The notes beneath the pieces were generated by a model. It was not told the origin of the DNA. It was given only the letters and a program-made list of their open reading frames with translations, and ran no database searches. The translations under genes were made by a program, and so were the position numbers. This document shows positions 8,895 through 17,557 of a stretch of 36,714 nucleotides of DNA, piece by piece (position 1 is the stretch's first letter; each line of letters begins with the position of its first letter). The stretch lies in contig NZ_NBYK01000019.1 of NCBI RefSeq assembly GCF_002197985.1, forward strand, positions 1 to 36,714, given 5' to 3'. The stretch is from Halopseudomonas aestusnigri (GTDB taxonomy: Bacteria; Pseudomonadota; Gammaproteobacteria; Pseudomonadales; Pseudomonadaceae).

Positions 8895-11036
8895 ATGCCT
8901 AACCTGTTAACCCCGCCGGCGCGTCTGGCGCCGTTGTGTCTTGCCTGCCTGCTGGGCTCGCCTGCGTTTGCATTGGCAAACCAGCTCACCGAACTGGATG
9001 CCGTCACGGTAACCGGTGAAACTGTTGATGAGGTTGCCAAGGCCCGTGAAGCACTGAGCGAGGTGCCCGGTGGCACCAACGTAGTCGACATGCAGCAGGT
9101 CGAGCAGGGGCGAGTGGCCGGTGTGGCCGATGTGCTGGCCTATCAGCCGGGTGTTTACGCCCAGTCGCCGGGTAACGAAGGTGTCAAGATCAGCATTCGT
9201 GGTTCCGGCATCAACCGTGGGCCGGGTGCGCATGCCTCCGGTAACCACATCCTGCTGGATGGTTTGCCGCTGACCGGCTCGGGCGGTACGCCCTATGAAC
9301 TGCTCGAACCGCTGTGGCTCAGTCGCGCCGAGGTGCTGCGCGGTGCCAACGGCTTTGAGCGCGGTGCGCTGGCACTGGGCGGGGCGGTCGATTACATCAC
9401 CCGCAGCGGCTTTGATGCGCCGCGTCTGCAGTTGCGCATGGAGGCGGGCAGCGACGGTTACCTCAAGCGCCACATCGCATCCGGTCAGGTGATCGGTGAT
9501 CTGGATTACTACATTGGCGTGACTGATCTGCACTATGACGGTCAGCAGGATCATGCTGCCGGCAGTGGCAAGGGTGTGGTTGCCAACGTCGGCCTGCAAC
9601 TGACACCGGATCTGGAAACCCGTTTCTACCTGCGTTATCGCGAGACCGAACACCAGACGCCGGGCCGCCTGACGCAGTCGCAGATCAACGACGACCCGAC
9701 CCAGGCCAACCCGGCCAACATTGCCCGTGACGCCAAGCGCGAGCAGCCGGGCAGCACCTGGCTGGCCAACAAGACCACGCTGCGCCTGGACGACGTAAGT
9801 ACGCTGGAAATGGGGCTGGTTTATCACCATTACCCGATGGACCTGATGGAAAGCCCGTACCGCATCCGGGTGGACTACAGCGACATCAGTGCGACGTTGA
9901 ACTACCAGCGCGAACACGAGCTGTTTGGACTGAATTCGAATACCACCGTCGGCTGGCGGACGACTACCAATTTGCCCAGCAGCGATTCGAAGGAAACCGC
10001 CTACGAAACTCTGGTTCCTGACCGAGTTAATAACCCGTCGATTTCCTATCCCATCGGCACCCTGATGCGCGAGTACACCCATCAGGGCTCGGACAACGTA
10101 TTGCATGTCAGCAACGAATTGGAGCTGACTCCACGCCTGTGGTTGAGCAGCGGACTGGCATTGATCTACACCCAGCGCGAGGTAGAGGTCACCTGGCCGG
10201 AGACCAACGAGCGGCTGGATGAAGGTACCTGGGACTACGCGCCGCGTCTGGGGCTGCGTTATCAGCTGGCGTCCGGCACCGAGGTGTACGGCAACTTGTC
10301 CCGTTCGGTTGAGCCGCCGCACCCGTGGTCGATGATCTGGGGCTCACCGACGCGCTTCCCTGTCAGCACCAATCCCTGGAGCTACCGCCAAAGCACGCCA
10401 ATCAGCCTGGATAACCAGACCGCGACGACCTTTGAGGTGGGCGCGCGGGGGGATTCGGTTGTCGGTCTGTGGGATCTGGCCTGGTACTACTCGCGGGTCA
10501 ATCACGAACTGCTGACCATCGAGATCGAGCCCAACATCTTTGCCGAGTCAAATGCCAGCGCGACCGTGCATCAGGGTATCGAGGCGGGATTGACCAGCAC
10601 CCTCTGGCAGGGTGACGAACTGGGCGCGTTGGCGCTGCGTCAGGCGTATACCTTCAGTGATTTCCACTACCGTGATGACGACACCTTTGGCAGTAATGCG
10701 CTGCCGGGGCTGCCGCGCCATTACTACCAGGGTGAGCTGCGCTATCAGCATCCGGTGGGTATCTATGTGGGGCTGAATACCCAGTATGCGTCTAAAGTGC
10801 CGGTGGATTACGCCAACTCGTGGAATGCCGATACCTACACCATTTTTGGCGCCACATTGGGCTACGATGCGCCCAAGGGTGACTGGCAGGCGTGGCTGGA
10901 CCTGCGCAATCTGACTGATGAACACTACGCTGCGACCGTGACTCCCGGGTACAACGACAATGGTTTGGAAGCTGCGCGCCTGACGCCCGGTGAAGGCTTT
11001 GGGGTTTACACGGGGGTGTCCTGGAACTGGCTATAA
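8895..11036 (+). CDS. TonB-dependent outer-membrane receptor
   Basis: The 713-residue protein takes up a scarce ligand (iron chelate, vitamin or other) across the outer membrane using TonB energy. It starts with a signal peptide (LAPLCLACLLGSPAFA), followed by a TonB-box-like stretch (LDAVTVTGE), a plug domain (VADVLAYQPGVYAQSP, ISIRGSGINRG, HILLDGLPL, AEVLRGANGFERGALALGGAV) and a long beta-barrel region that ends in YTGVSWNWL. The plug resembles the FecA-like group (COG4772), but the ligand cannot be assigned. I chose the ATG at 8895 because it starts the signal peptide and has GGAG at 8884-8887. No TonB/ExbBD, sigma/anti-sigma pair or ABC importer is adjacent, and there is no N-terminal signalling domain, so it is not a FecA-type transducer. 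Confidence 0.92.
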   Translation: MPNLLTPPARLAPLCLACLLGSPAFALANQLTELDAVTVTGETVDEVAKAREALSEVPGGTNVVDMQQVEQGRVAGVADVLAYQPGVYAQSPGNEGVKISIRGSGINRGPGAHASGNHILLDGLPLTGSGGTPYELLEPLWLSRAEVLRGANGFERGALALGGAVDYITRSGFDAPRLQLRMEAGSDGYLKRHIASGQVIGDLDYYIGVTDLHYDGQQDHAAGSGKGVVANVGLQLTPDLETRFYLRYRETEHQTPGRLTQSQINDDPTQANPANIARDAKREQPGSTWLANKTTLRLDDVSTLEMGLVYHHYPMDLMESPYRIRVDYSDISATLNYQREHELFGLNSNTTVGWRTTTNLPSSDSKETAYETLVPDRVNNPSISYPIGTLMREYTHQGSDNVLHVSNELELTPRLWLSSGLALIYTQREVEVTWPETNERLDEGTWDYAPRLGLRYQLASGTEVYGNLSRSVEPPHPWSMIWGSPTRFPVSTNPWSYRQSTPISLDNQTATTFEVGARGDSVVGLWDLAWYYSRVNHELLTIEIEPNIFAESNASATVHQGIEAGLTSTLWQGDELGALALRQAYTFSDFHYRDDDTFGSNALPGLPRHYYQGELRYQHPVGIYVGLNTQYASKVPVDYANSWNADTYTIFGATLGYDAPKGDWQAWLDLRNLTDEHYAATVTPGYNDNGLEAARLTPGEGFGVYTGVSWNWL

Positions 11037-11096
11037 CCCGCCGGCTGAGCTGTTGACCGCTCATCGAGTCGGCTGGAACCTGACGCTGGGTTTGCT

Positions 11097-11130
11097 TGAC
11101 TGAATTAACAGGTACACGTCGATTCAGTCA
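11097..11130 (+). promoter_or_regulatory. 9-bp inverted repeat forming a hairpin at the ribosome-binding site of the small ORF
   Basis: TGACTGAAT (11097-11105) and ATTCAGTCA (11122-11130) are exact reverse complements with a 16-base loop. The right arm ends on the first base of the AGGAGG ribosome-binding site (11130-11135) of the following ORF. In RNA this could limit ribosome access; in DNA it could be an operator. A TTGACT -35-like string overlaps the left arm, but no good -10 follows. Confidence 0.5.
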
Positions 11131-11141
11131 GGAGGCACGCC

Positions 11142-11303
11142 ATGTCATTTGATCAACAGCACCCGGGAGAGAATAACCTGCCGCATTCACCGCTACCTGA
11201 GCTTGAACCGCCGCACAGCCGTTGGGAAGGCCCGCTGGAGGGTGAGGAACTCAATGAGCTGGATGCGGGCGATTTCTGTCATCGGCTGCGTGAAGACGAT
11301 TAA
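11142..11303 (+). CDS. Small acidic protein of unknown function (53 aa)
   Basis: This short ORF has a near-perfect ribosome-binding site (AGGAGG at 11130-11135, six bases before the ATG). It encodes 53 residues, is rich in Glu, Asp and Pro, has one Cys (in DFCHRLRE), and has no signal peptide or membrane segment. It lies 105 bases after the TonB receptor on the same strand and converges on the GGDEF-EAL gene. The strong ribosome-binding site and the inverted repeat before it argue for a real gene. I recognise no family. A small CTGAG/CTCAG hairpin (11314-11328) follows the stop and may help end transcription, though it has no T-tract. Confidence 0.6.
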   Translation: MSFDQQHPGENNLPHSPLPELEPPHSRWEGPLEGEELNELDAGDFCHRLREDD

Positions 11304-11324
11304 GCTGGAAATGCTGAGTTCGGC

Positions 11325-13772
11325 TCAGACAGTCAGGGCAGCGGCACTGCCAAGCTTGTCCAGAGGCACGGGTTTGCTCAGATAATAGCCCTGTACCATG
11401 TCACAGCCCAGCGCGCGCAGTGTTTCAAGTTGCGCCGCTGTCTCCACGCCCTCGGCGATGACCTGCAGGTCCAGCTTGTGGGCAAGCAGGGTGATGGCTT
11501 CAACGATAGCAAGATCGTTGAGGTCACCCGGCAGCCCCGATACGAAGGTGCGGTCTATCTTCAGGACATGCAGTGGCAAGCGCTTGAGGTAGGCCAGCGA
11601 GCAGTAGCCTGTACCAAAATCGTCAATGGCTACAGTAACGCCAAGATCCCTGAGCGCTCCGAGTGTCGAGCGGGATGACTCGAGGTCATTGATCAACATC
11701 TGTTCAGTGATTTCCAGCTCGAGTTGCTCTGCTGGCAGCCTGGTGTCACGTAGTACCGCTGCTACCTTTTCGGCCAGGCATCCGGACGAGAACTGGCGTG
11801 CCGACAGGTTTACCGATACCCGGGGAGCGTGTCCGTATTCGGCTTTCAGTTGCAGCATGTCCTGACAGGCCTGGCGCAGGACCCAGAGCCCGACTTCGTC
11901 GATCAAGCCAGTTTCTTCCAGCAGCGGGATGAAGTCGTTTGGCGCTACCAGGCCGCGTTTGCTGTGGTTCCAGCGCAGCAATGCCTCGACGCCACTGATT
12001 TCGCCAGTAGCCAGATTGGCCTGGGGCTGGTAATGAAGGACGAACTCCCTGCGCTCCAGCGCACGGTGCAGCTCGGACTCCAGCGCCAGCAATCGCTGCT
12101 GGCGCTCGTTCATGGCTGGCGCATAAAAGCGGAAGGAGTGCCCACCGATTGCCTTGCTTTGGTACATGGCTGAATCGGCGTTACGCAGCAGGGTTTCGGC
12201 GCTGTCGCCATCGTCCGGGTATACCGCCACTCCGGCACTGAAGCTGACAAAAATATCCTGGCGAGCGATGCGTATCGGTCGATCGAAAGCTCGTTTTACC
12301 TTGTCCAGAATGCCCGGAATAGTGTCAACGTCGGTCAGGTCGCTGGCAATAATTACAAACTCGTCGCCACCGTAGCGCGCAAGGATATCGTTTGGGCGAA
12401 TGTACCGACCGAGGCGCACGCCGACCTGTTGCAGCAGCTGATCACCGATACTATGACCCAGGCTATCGTTGACCCGCTTGAAATTATCCATGTCAAGAAA
12501 AATGACCGCAGTCAGGTGGTTAAGCTGTCGGGCTCGGTGCATTTCGGTCTGCAGTTGTTCCGCCAGCAACACCCGGTTAGCCAGGCCGGTCAGCAGGTCA
12601 TGGGTCGCCTGGTGCTGCAGCTGGGCCTCGAATTGCTTACGCTCGCTGATGTTACGGGCAATCGTCGAGTAGTAGGCGATTCGTTCGCTCTGGTCACGGT
12701 GCGCCATGACCACCTGGTGCAGGTAGATGTTTTGCCCGGCGCTATCTTTCAGAACTGACTCACGTTCCCAGACGCCGTGTTTTTCTGCTTGAGCAAGGGC
12801 TCCGAGGATCAGCTGTTGAGCGGCATTTAAAGCCCGGCTCGTCGCGCCCCTGTCATCATGATCTACAGGTACTTTGGAGAGTAGTGTATGGCCTGACTTG
12901 TTGAGGTAGATCACCTTGCCTTTGGCGTCAGCGATAGCGACGACATCCGTAGTTGCCTCGAGGATCGCATTCAGTCGGCTGCGGTCCTCGTCCGCCAGGA
13001 CCCGCTCGGTAATATCACGGCCGGTGGATACAAAGTGGGTAATCTGGCCCTGCTGATTGACCAGCGGGGTAATTGTCTTTTCCTCGAAAAAGAGTTCTCC
13101 ATTCTGCTTTCGATTGATCAGGGTGCCCCGATACACCTGCTTGCTTAGTACGGTTTGCCACAATTCGGCGTAGGTGGATGGATCCTGGTCATGCGATTTG
13201 AGCAGGGCCGGGGTGTGTCCTCGGGTACCGGCGGACCCGTAGCCGGTCAGCTGTTCGAAAGCCGGATTGACGTACTCAAACTCGCCTTCGCGGTTGGTAA
13301 TGAAAATGCTGTCTGCAGCCTGTTCAACGGCCTGGGAAAGCTTGCGAAGAACCTCCTGTGCCAGTCGATGTTGCTTCTGCAGCGCCTGATCGGCGATCGC
13401 CCGCTCAACGGCTGGAGTGAGACGGGTGAGGTCGTTCTTGATAATGAAATCCTGTGCACCTGCCTTGATCGCAGCAACTGCCGCTTTCTCGCCGAGCGTG
13501 CCGGAGACAAAAACGAAGGGAATATCCGGATCAAGTTCTCGGACGACGCGCAGCGCCGTCGCACCGTCGAACAGTGGCATCGAATGATCCGACAGGATGA
13601 TATCCCAATCGCTGTTGGCCATGCGCTGGCGCAGGTCCTTCTCCGTCTCCACCCGATCCCAGTTGATCTCGCAGCCCTGGTTTTCCAGGTGGTTAACGAT
13701 CAGTAGAGCGTCATCTTCGTTGTCCTCAAGCATGAGGACCTTCCAGCTGTTATCAGATGCGTCCCTGGCCAT
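11325..13772 (-). CDS. REC-PAS-PAS-GGDEF-EAL c-di-GMP turnover protein
   Basis: The 815-residue cytoplasmic protein has a receiver domain (phospho-acceptor Asp62 in ILSDHSMP), a PAS domain (about 145-255), a second PAS (about 265-380), a GGDEF domain with intact GGDEF (468-472) and an RxxD inhibitory site (RPND, 459-462), and an EAL domain with EAL at 596-598 plus DDFGTGYCSL and IAEGVET. Both catalytic motifs are complete, so it could make and break c-di-GMP, with phosphorylation and PAS ligands setting the balance. Which activity dominates cannot be read from sequence. It is the last gene of the operon with the single-domain regulator (13 bases upstream) and the histidine kinase, whose output it probably carries. 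Confidence 0.93.
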   Translation of the reverse strand: MARDASDNSWKVLMLEDNEDDALLIVNHLENQGCEINWDRVETEKDLRQRMANSDWDIILSDHSMPLFDGATALRVVRELDPDIPFVFVSGTLGEKAAVAAIKAGAQDFIIKNDLTRLTPAVERAIADQALQKQHRLAQEVLRKLSQAVEQAADSIFITNREGEFEYVNPAFEQLTGYGSAGTRGHTPALLKSHDQDPSTYAELWQTVLSKQVYRGTLINRKQNGELFFEEKTITPLVNQQGQITHFVSTGRDITERVLADEDRSRLNAILEATTDVVAIADAKGKVIYLNKSGHTLLSKVPVDHDDRGATSRALNAAQQLILGALAQAEKHGVWERESVLKDSAGQNIYLHQVVMAHRDQSERIAYYSTIARNISERKQFEAQLQHQATHDLLTGLANRVLLAEQLQTEMHRARQLNHLTAVIFLDMDNFKRVNDSLGHSIGDQLLQQVGVRLGRYIRPNDILARYGGDEFVIIASDLTDVDTIPGILDKVKRAFDRPIRIARQDIFVSFSAGVAVYPDDGDSAETLLRNADSAMYQSKAIGGHSFRFYAPAMNERQQRLLALESELHRALERREFVLHYQPQANLATGEISGVEALLRWNHSKRGLVAPNDFIPLLEETGLIDEVGLWVLRQACQDMLQLKAEYGHAPRVSVNLSARQFSSGCLAEKVAAVLRDTRLPAEQLELEITEQMLINDLESSRSTLGALRDLGVTVAIDDFGTGYCSLAYLKRLPLHVLKIDRTFVSGLPGDLNDLAIVEAITLLAHKLDLQVIAEGVETAAQLETLRALGCDMVQGYYLSKPVPLDKLGSAAALTV

Positions 13773-13785
13773 GGTCGTGCTCCAG

Positions 13786-14217
13786 TCAGGTGTCGATCGC
13801 GGGTTGGTTCAAGCCGAGCCAGTAGTTGCCAAGCTGCTGTGCGACCGTGACGAACTCGTCAAAATCAACGGGCTTGCGAACGTAGCTGTTAGCGCCAGAC
13901 TGGTATGCCTGCAAGCGATCGCTTGGTTCCAGAGACGATGTCAGCACGACCACGGGCACCATACGCGTGGTGTCGTTGGCGCGAAGCTGGCGCAAAACCT
14001 CAAGGCCGCTGAGTTTGGGCAGGTTCAAGTCGAGCAGTATCAGCGCAGGTATCTGCCGATGATCGCCGTGCTGTTCCCCGTAAAGCTGCTGCAGCGCCTG
14101 TTCGCCATCTTCGGCTACCAGCACCGGTGTGTTGATACCGTTGTTCTTGAGTGCGTGCAGCATCAAGGCGATATCGTCCGGATTGTCTTCTACCAGCAGT
14201 ATTGGGTTTTCCATCAT
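13786..14217 (-). CDS. Single-domain response regulator, Rcp1-like
   Basis: The 143-residue protein is a lone receiver domain: acidic pair in LLVEDNPDD, phospho-acceptor Asp63 in LILLDLNLPK, Thr/Ser in VVVLTSS, and Lys in SYVRKPVDF. It has no output domain. The LVEDNPDD and LDLNLPKLSG signatures fit the Rcp1 family, small regulators partnered with phytochrome-type or similar kinases. Its start codon overlaps the kinase stop (ATGA at 14214-14217), which indicates translational coupling. Reading from the second Met (14214) would shorten it by one residue. It may relay phosphate between the kinase and the downstream GGDEF-EAL protein, or compete with it. Confidence 0.92.
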   Translation of the reverse strand: MMENPILLVEDNPDDIALMLHALKNNGINTPVLVAEDGEQALQQLYGEQHGDHRQIPALILLDLNLPKLSGLEVLRQLRANDTTRMVPVVVLTSSLEPSDRLQAYQSGANSYVRKPVDFDEFVTVAQQLGNYWLGLNQPAIDT

Positions 14218-16379
14218 TGCTCGTTCTCGACACGTTTGAACTGCAAGTAGAATGTGGCTCCCTGTCCCACAGCAGATTCGGCCCATACTCGACCGCCCAG
14301 CTTGTTCATGACACGCGAGATCGATGCCAGGCCAATACCTGTGCCCGGAAAGTCCCGGGCGCTGTGCAGTCGCTGAAACGGTATGAACAATTTTTCAGCA
14401 TAGCTCATGTCAAAGCCGACGCCGTTATCGCGCACGAATATTACGTCGCCGTCTTCACTTTCCGCTCGGCCAACCTCAATCCGCGGATGCACCGCACCGG
14501 CGGTAAACTTGAACGCGTTTCCCAGCAGGTTATCCATCGCTACGCCAAGCAAGGCAGGGTCAGCCTGCACTTTGATGTTCGGTTCGATGTGCACTTCAAT
14601 CTGCCGATCCGGTTGGCCTTCGCGCAGGCGTTCGATTGCGCTGGAGGCGACCCGGCTCAGATTCACGCTCGCCAGCTTGACATCAGCACGTGTCACGCGG
14701 GCGAGCATGAGCAGATCGTCAATCAGGGTACTCATGTTCTGTGCGGCCTTGCGGATGCGATTGAAATAATCTGCTTCCTGGACGTCGAGTTTGCCCTCGA
14801 GGCTGGTTTGCAAAATCTTGCTGAAACCGTCTATGGCCCGCAGCGGTGCTCTGAGGTCGTGGGATACCGAGTAGCTGAACGCCTCAAGCTCACCGTTGAC
14901 CGCCTGCAGTTCGGTATTTTGCCTGGCCAGGCCTTCGTTGAGCTGACGAATCTTGCGCTCGGTTGCACGACGCTCTGTGGCGTCACGAATGGCGCAAAAA
15001 ATCAACTGGCCGCTGGGAGAGTGGATCGGACTCAGACTGATCTCGACCGGCAGTTGGCTGCCATCCTTGCGTCTGGCACTCAGGCTAAGCCCCATGCCCA
15101 TCGGCCTGGACTGTGCATCCTGAACATAGCCCTCTCGGTGGCGTACATGGCGTTCGGCTGCCTCGGGGGGGATCAGCACTTCAACTTTCTGGCCGATCAG
15201 TTCGTCCTGATCGTAGTCAAACATAACCATCGCCTGTTCGTTCATCAGGGTGATGGTCCCTTTGGGGTCGGTCATGATGATGGCGTCCGGCGCGGCTTCA
15301 ATCATTGCGCGAAACAGGGATTCGCTGGTGGCCAGACTCGACTCGCTGGCGCGGCGCTGGGCAATGGAACGGGCGAGCATCAGCGAAAGTAGAGCAAACA
15401 ACAGAATGACCAGTCCACCGGCCTGCCAGAGACTCCGTCCGGCGGGCTGGCTATTGCCGTAGAACTGGTCGTAGCTAAGCTGGGAGATCAGATACAGGCG
15501 TCCCAGCGACTGACTGAGGGGGGTATCGTTGCGCGGATCGAAGTCAAGACTGGCGAAGTGGTAGATGGCATCGTCCGTTGTGGCGCTGCCTTCATTTTCC
15601 GCCCGAATTATCTGACTCCACAGCGATACGTATTGCTGTGACAAGCTGGCGTCGCTGCGGTCCGACAGCATGAATCCCCAGTTTTTTTCGGGATCGCTTG
15701 CCTTTAGCCAGTAACCGTTGGCGTTCACCAGCCACAGGGCACTCTTGTTCGGCTTGTCCAGCGAGGCTAAGGCGTCGAGCAGATACTGCCCGCGGTAGTT
15801 GATGACCAACAGGTACTTGGGGTGTCCATTGGCATCGGCAACGGGGGTGACGACGCGAATGGTCGGGTGGAATGGGCGCTCGATCTCGCCATGTTCAACA
15901 TTTAGCTCAAACGGTGAAAAGTAAACGCTGCCGATTGGTTGCTGCAGGCCGAGCTGCACATAGTAGCGTTGGCTTTTGTCCTGCAGTCTTGCCGCTGGCA
16001 GTGCCAAAGGCTGGCCGTCGGTCAGTTCCACGCGGATCTGTTCGTATCCGGCGAGGTCAAGGAGGCGGATACGGTCGTACTGCGGGTGGTAGCGCTGGAA
16101 GGTTGCGAAGGTAGCAGTGGCCTGTTCTTCAGATTGCTGCAGGGCGAGCTGGCCGGCGAGGTAAAGGGCATCGGCCTCAATACGGGACAGCCAGTTGCTG
16201 AGCAGGCTCCGTGCCGAGTCTACCTGTGCCTGCTGCTCTATGGTTGCGGTGGCCCGTGCCCCCTGGCGCTGGTTGTGTATCAGTCCAGTGGTCACGAATA
16301 CGGTCAATAGCGTCAGTGGCAGCCAGATGAGGAAAAAGTACTGAAGTACGTTTTTACCCTGGTCCATGCGGATCGGCAT
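14214..16379 (-). CDS. Membrane sensor histidine kinase (periplasmic sensor-PAS-HisKA-HATPase)
   Basis: The 721-residue kinase has two membrane segments (about 12-34 and 318-338) that bracket a periplasmic region of about 280 residues, probably a double-Cache-like sensor. A PAS domain follows (about 352-470), then the dimerisation domain with His507 (FSYSVSHDLRAPLRAIDGF) and the ATPase domain (N-box DNLLGNAFKF, then DNGVGFD and GTGIGLASI). There is no HAMP domain. The DLRAPLR H-box and the adjacent Rcp1-like regulator match the phytochrome-kinase-like group, but no chromophore domain is present, so it probably senses a small periplasmic ligand. A TATACT -10-like box on this strand (16432-16437) could be its promoter, without a good -35. 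Confidence 0.92.
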   Translation of the reverse strand: MPIRMDQGKNVLQYFFLIWLPLTLLTVFVTTGLIHNQRQGARATATIEQQAQVDSARSLLSNWLSRIEADALYLAGQLALQQSEEQATATFATFQRYHPQYDRIRLLDLAGYEQIRVELTDGQPLALPAARLQDKSQRYYVQLGLQQPIGSVYFSPFELNVEHGEIERPFHPTIRVVTPVADANGHPKYLLVINYRGQYLLDALASLDKPNKSALWLVNANGYWLKASDPEKNWGFMLSDRSDASLSQQYVSLWSQIIRAENEGSATTDDAIYHFASLDFDPRNDTPLSQSLGRLYLISQLSYDQFYGNSQPAGRSLWQAGGLVILLFALLSLMLARSIAQRRASESSLATSESLFRAMIEAAPDAIIMTDPKGTITLMNEQAMVMFDYDQDELIGQKVEVLIPPEAAERHVRHREGYVQDAQSRPMGMGLSLSARRKDGSQLPVEISLSPIHSPSGQLIFCAIRDATERRATERKIRQLNEGLARQNTELQAVNGELEAFSYSVSHDLRAPLRAIDGFSKILQTSLEGKLDVQEADYFNRIRKAAQNMSTLIDDLLMLARVTRADVKLASVNLSRVASSAIERLREGQPDRQIEVHIEPNIKVQADPALLGVAMDNLLGNAFKFTAGAVHPRIEVGRAESEDGDVIFVRDNGVGFDMSYAEKLFIPFQRLHSARDFPGTGIGLASISRVMNKLGGRVWAESAVGQGATFYLQFKRVENEQ

Positions 16380-16460
16380 CGTATCTTCATCCCTGATGCT
16401 CGTGAGTAAAGCTTTTTACGATCACCGGGTCAGTATAGGTTACGCCCGTAATCCTGCATC

Positions 16461-17435
16461 TCACTCGCGCGTCAGTTGCGCCCTGAACAACATTTCCAGT
16501 CGCAGACTGATGGCCCAGCGCGGCTTGAAATCGGCTTCACGCGGGAAGTGCAGCGCGGGCACAATATCCCAGTAGAGGTACTGGCGATGGATGTCGCGCC
16601 GATAGTCGGTCTGCAGGTAATAGTCGTTGACCCTTGGGTTTGAGGAGCTGCCGCCGACGATGACCGCCGAGTAGCGAATGGCACTGCGTTTGCCCAATAC
16701 TATGTTGAGTTGCGTACTCTGCGAGAATTCAAGTTGGTCGTAATCCTCCTGCCATTGCAGCTGGCTGACAAAGCGCAGGTGGCGGGTGCTGTCCAGTGGT
16801 CGGCCAACGTCCCAGCGCGAGCGAGCAGAGTAGCCGTCATGCTCGAACCAGGAGGCGCGATTGTAGCTGGATAGTTGCCACGGGCTGTCGCCCAGTTGCC
16901 AGAGCCGCTCAGCGCTGTAGCGCAGGTACGGATTGACCGGCCAGTGCAGTTTTACCCCCGCGCCAACCCGGGTGTGCCAGCCTTCGCGTTTGTCGCGGCT
17001 GCCCAGTCTGCTCAGGCCAGCGACGGTATCGCCAAGGCCATCGGTGTCATTACGCAGCCGTTCGGCGCCTTGTTCTTCAAGGGTGCCTCGGCTCTCCTCG
17101 GGATCACTCTCGATAATCAGCCGCAGCCGCTCTTCGGTGGTTGGTACATCGAGTTTGAAGCGGATGCCGGGGTCGATATCAAACTCTTCGGATTCGGCCC
17201 AGTCGAAGTCGGTACTCAGGCGCAGGTAGGACTCGTTGTCGACGCTGTCGCTGTCGATGGTGCCAAAAAAACCGTCGATGTTGCGGGCGGTATTGTCGAC
17301 CCAGCGCGTCACGCTGTCGTGGATCGGGGTAATGGTATCGATCGCCCAGGGGGAGAGATCTGAATCATTCGTTTCGTCTGCGCCGGTCACGCCGGCGGTT
17401 AACAGCAACATCAATGCAAAGATATGTTTGCCCAT
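16461..17435 (-). CDS. Hypothetical exported protein, probable outer-membrane beta-barrel
   Basis: The 324-residue protein begins with a signal peptide (FALMLLLTAGVTGA). The first third is acidic and polar. The remainder alternates polar and aromatic residues in strands such as RVGAGVKLHW, YLRYSAERLW, LRFVSQLQWQ and WAISLRLEMLFRAQL, a pattern typical of outer-membrane barrels. I know of no specific function. The ATG at 17435 has an excellent ribosome-binding site (AAAGGAG) and begins the signal peptide; the frame stays open further upstream but without these. It is divergent from the DUF4105 gene, with 122 bases between the start codons for both promoters. Confidence 0.75.
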   Translation of the reverse strand: MGKHIFALMLLLTAGVTGADETNDSDLSPWAIDTITPIHDSVTRWVDNTARNIDGFFGTIDSDSVDNESYLRLSTDFDWAESEEFDIDPGIRFKLDVPTTEERLRLIIESDPEESRGTLEEQGAERLRNDTDGLGDTVAGLSRLGSRDKREGWHTRVGAGVKLHWPVNPYLRYSAERLWQLGDSPWQLSSYNRASWFEHDGYSARSRWDVGRPLDSTRHLRFVSQLQWQEDYDQLEFSQSTQLNIVLGKRSAIRYSAVIVGGSSSNPRVNDYYLQTDYRRDIHRQYLYWDIVPALHFPREADFKPRWAISLRLEMLFRAQLTRE

Positions 17436-17557
17436 GCTGTTTCTCCTTTCCCTTGGCTGCAGTATAGCCGCTCTGGCAGATGGCACCGGGGCGCCAAGGG
17501 TGTAGACTTCGCACCTGTAGGGCGCTGTATTCAACGGCGATCCGTTGGGGAGGCGTC

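Noticed and set aside
8907..10322. 471-codon open frame on the - strand
   Set aside because: It is fully antisense to the TonB receptor, whose domains are complete.
14151..15392. 413-codon open frame on the + strand
   Set aside because: It is antisense to the sensor kinase, with composition typical of a shadow frame.
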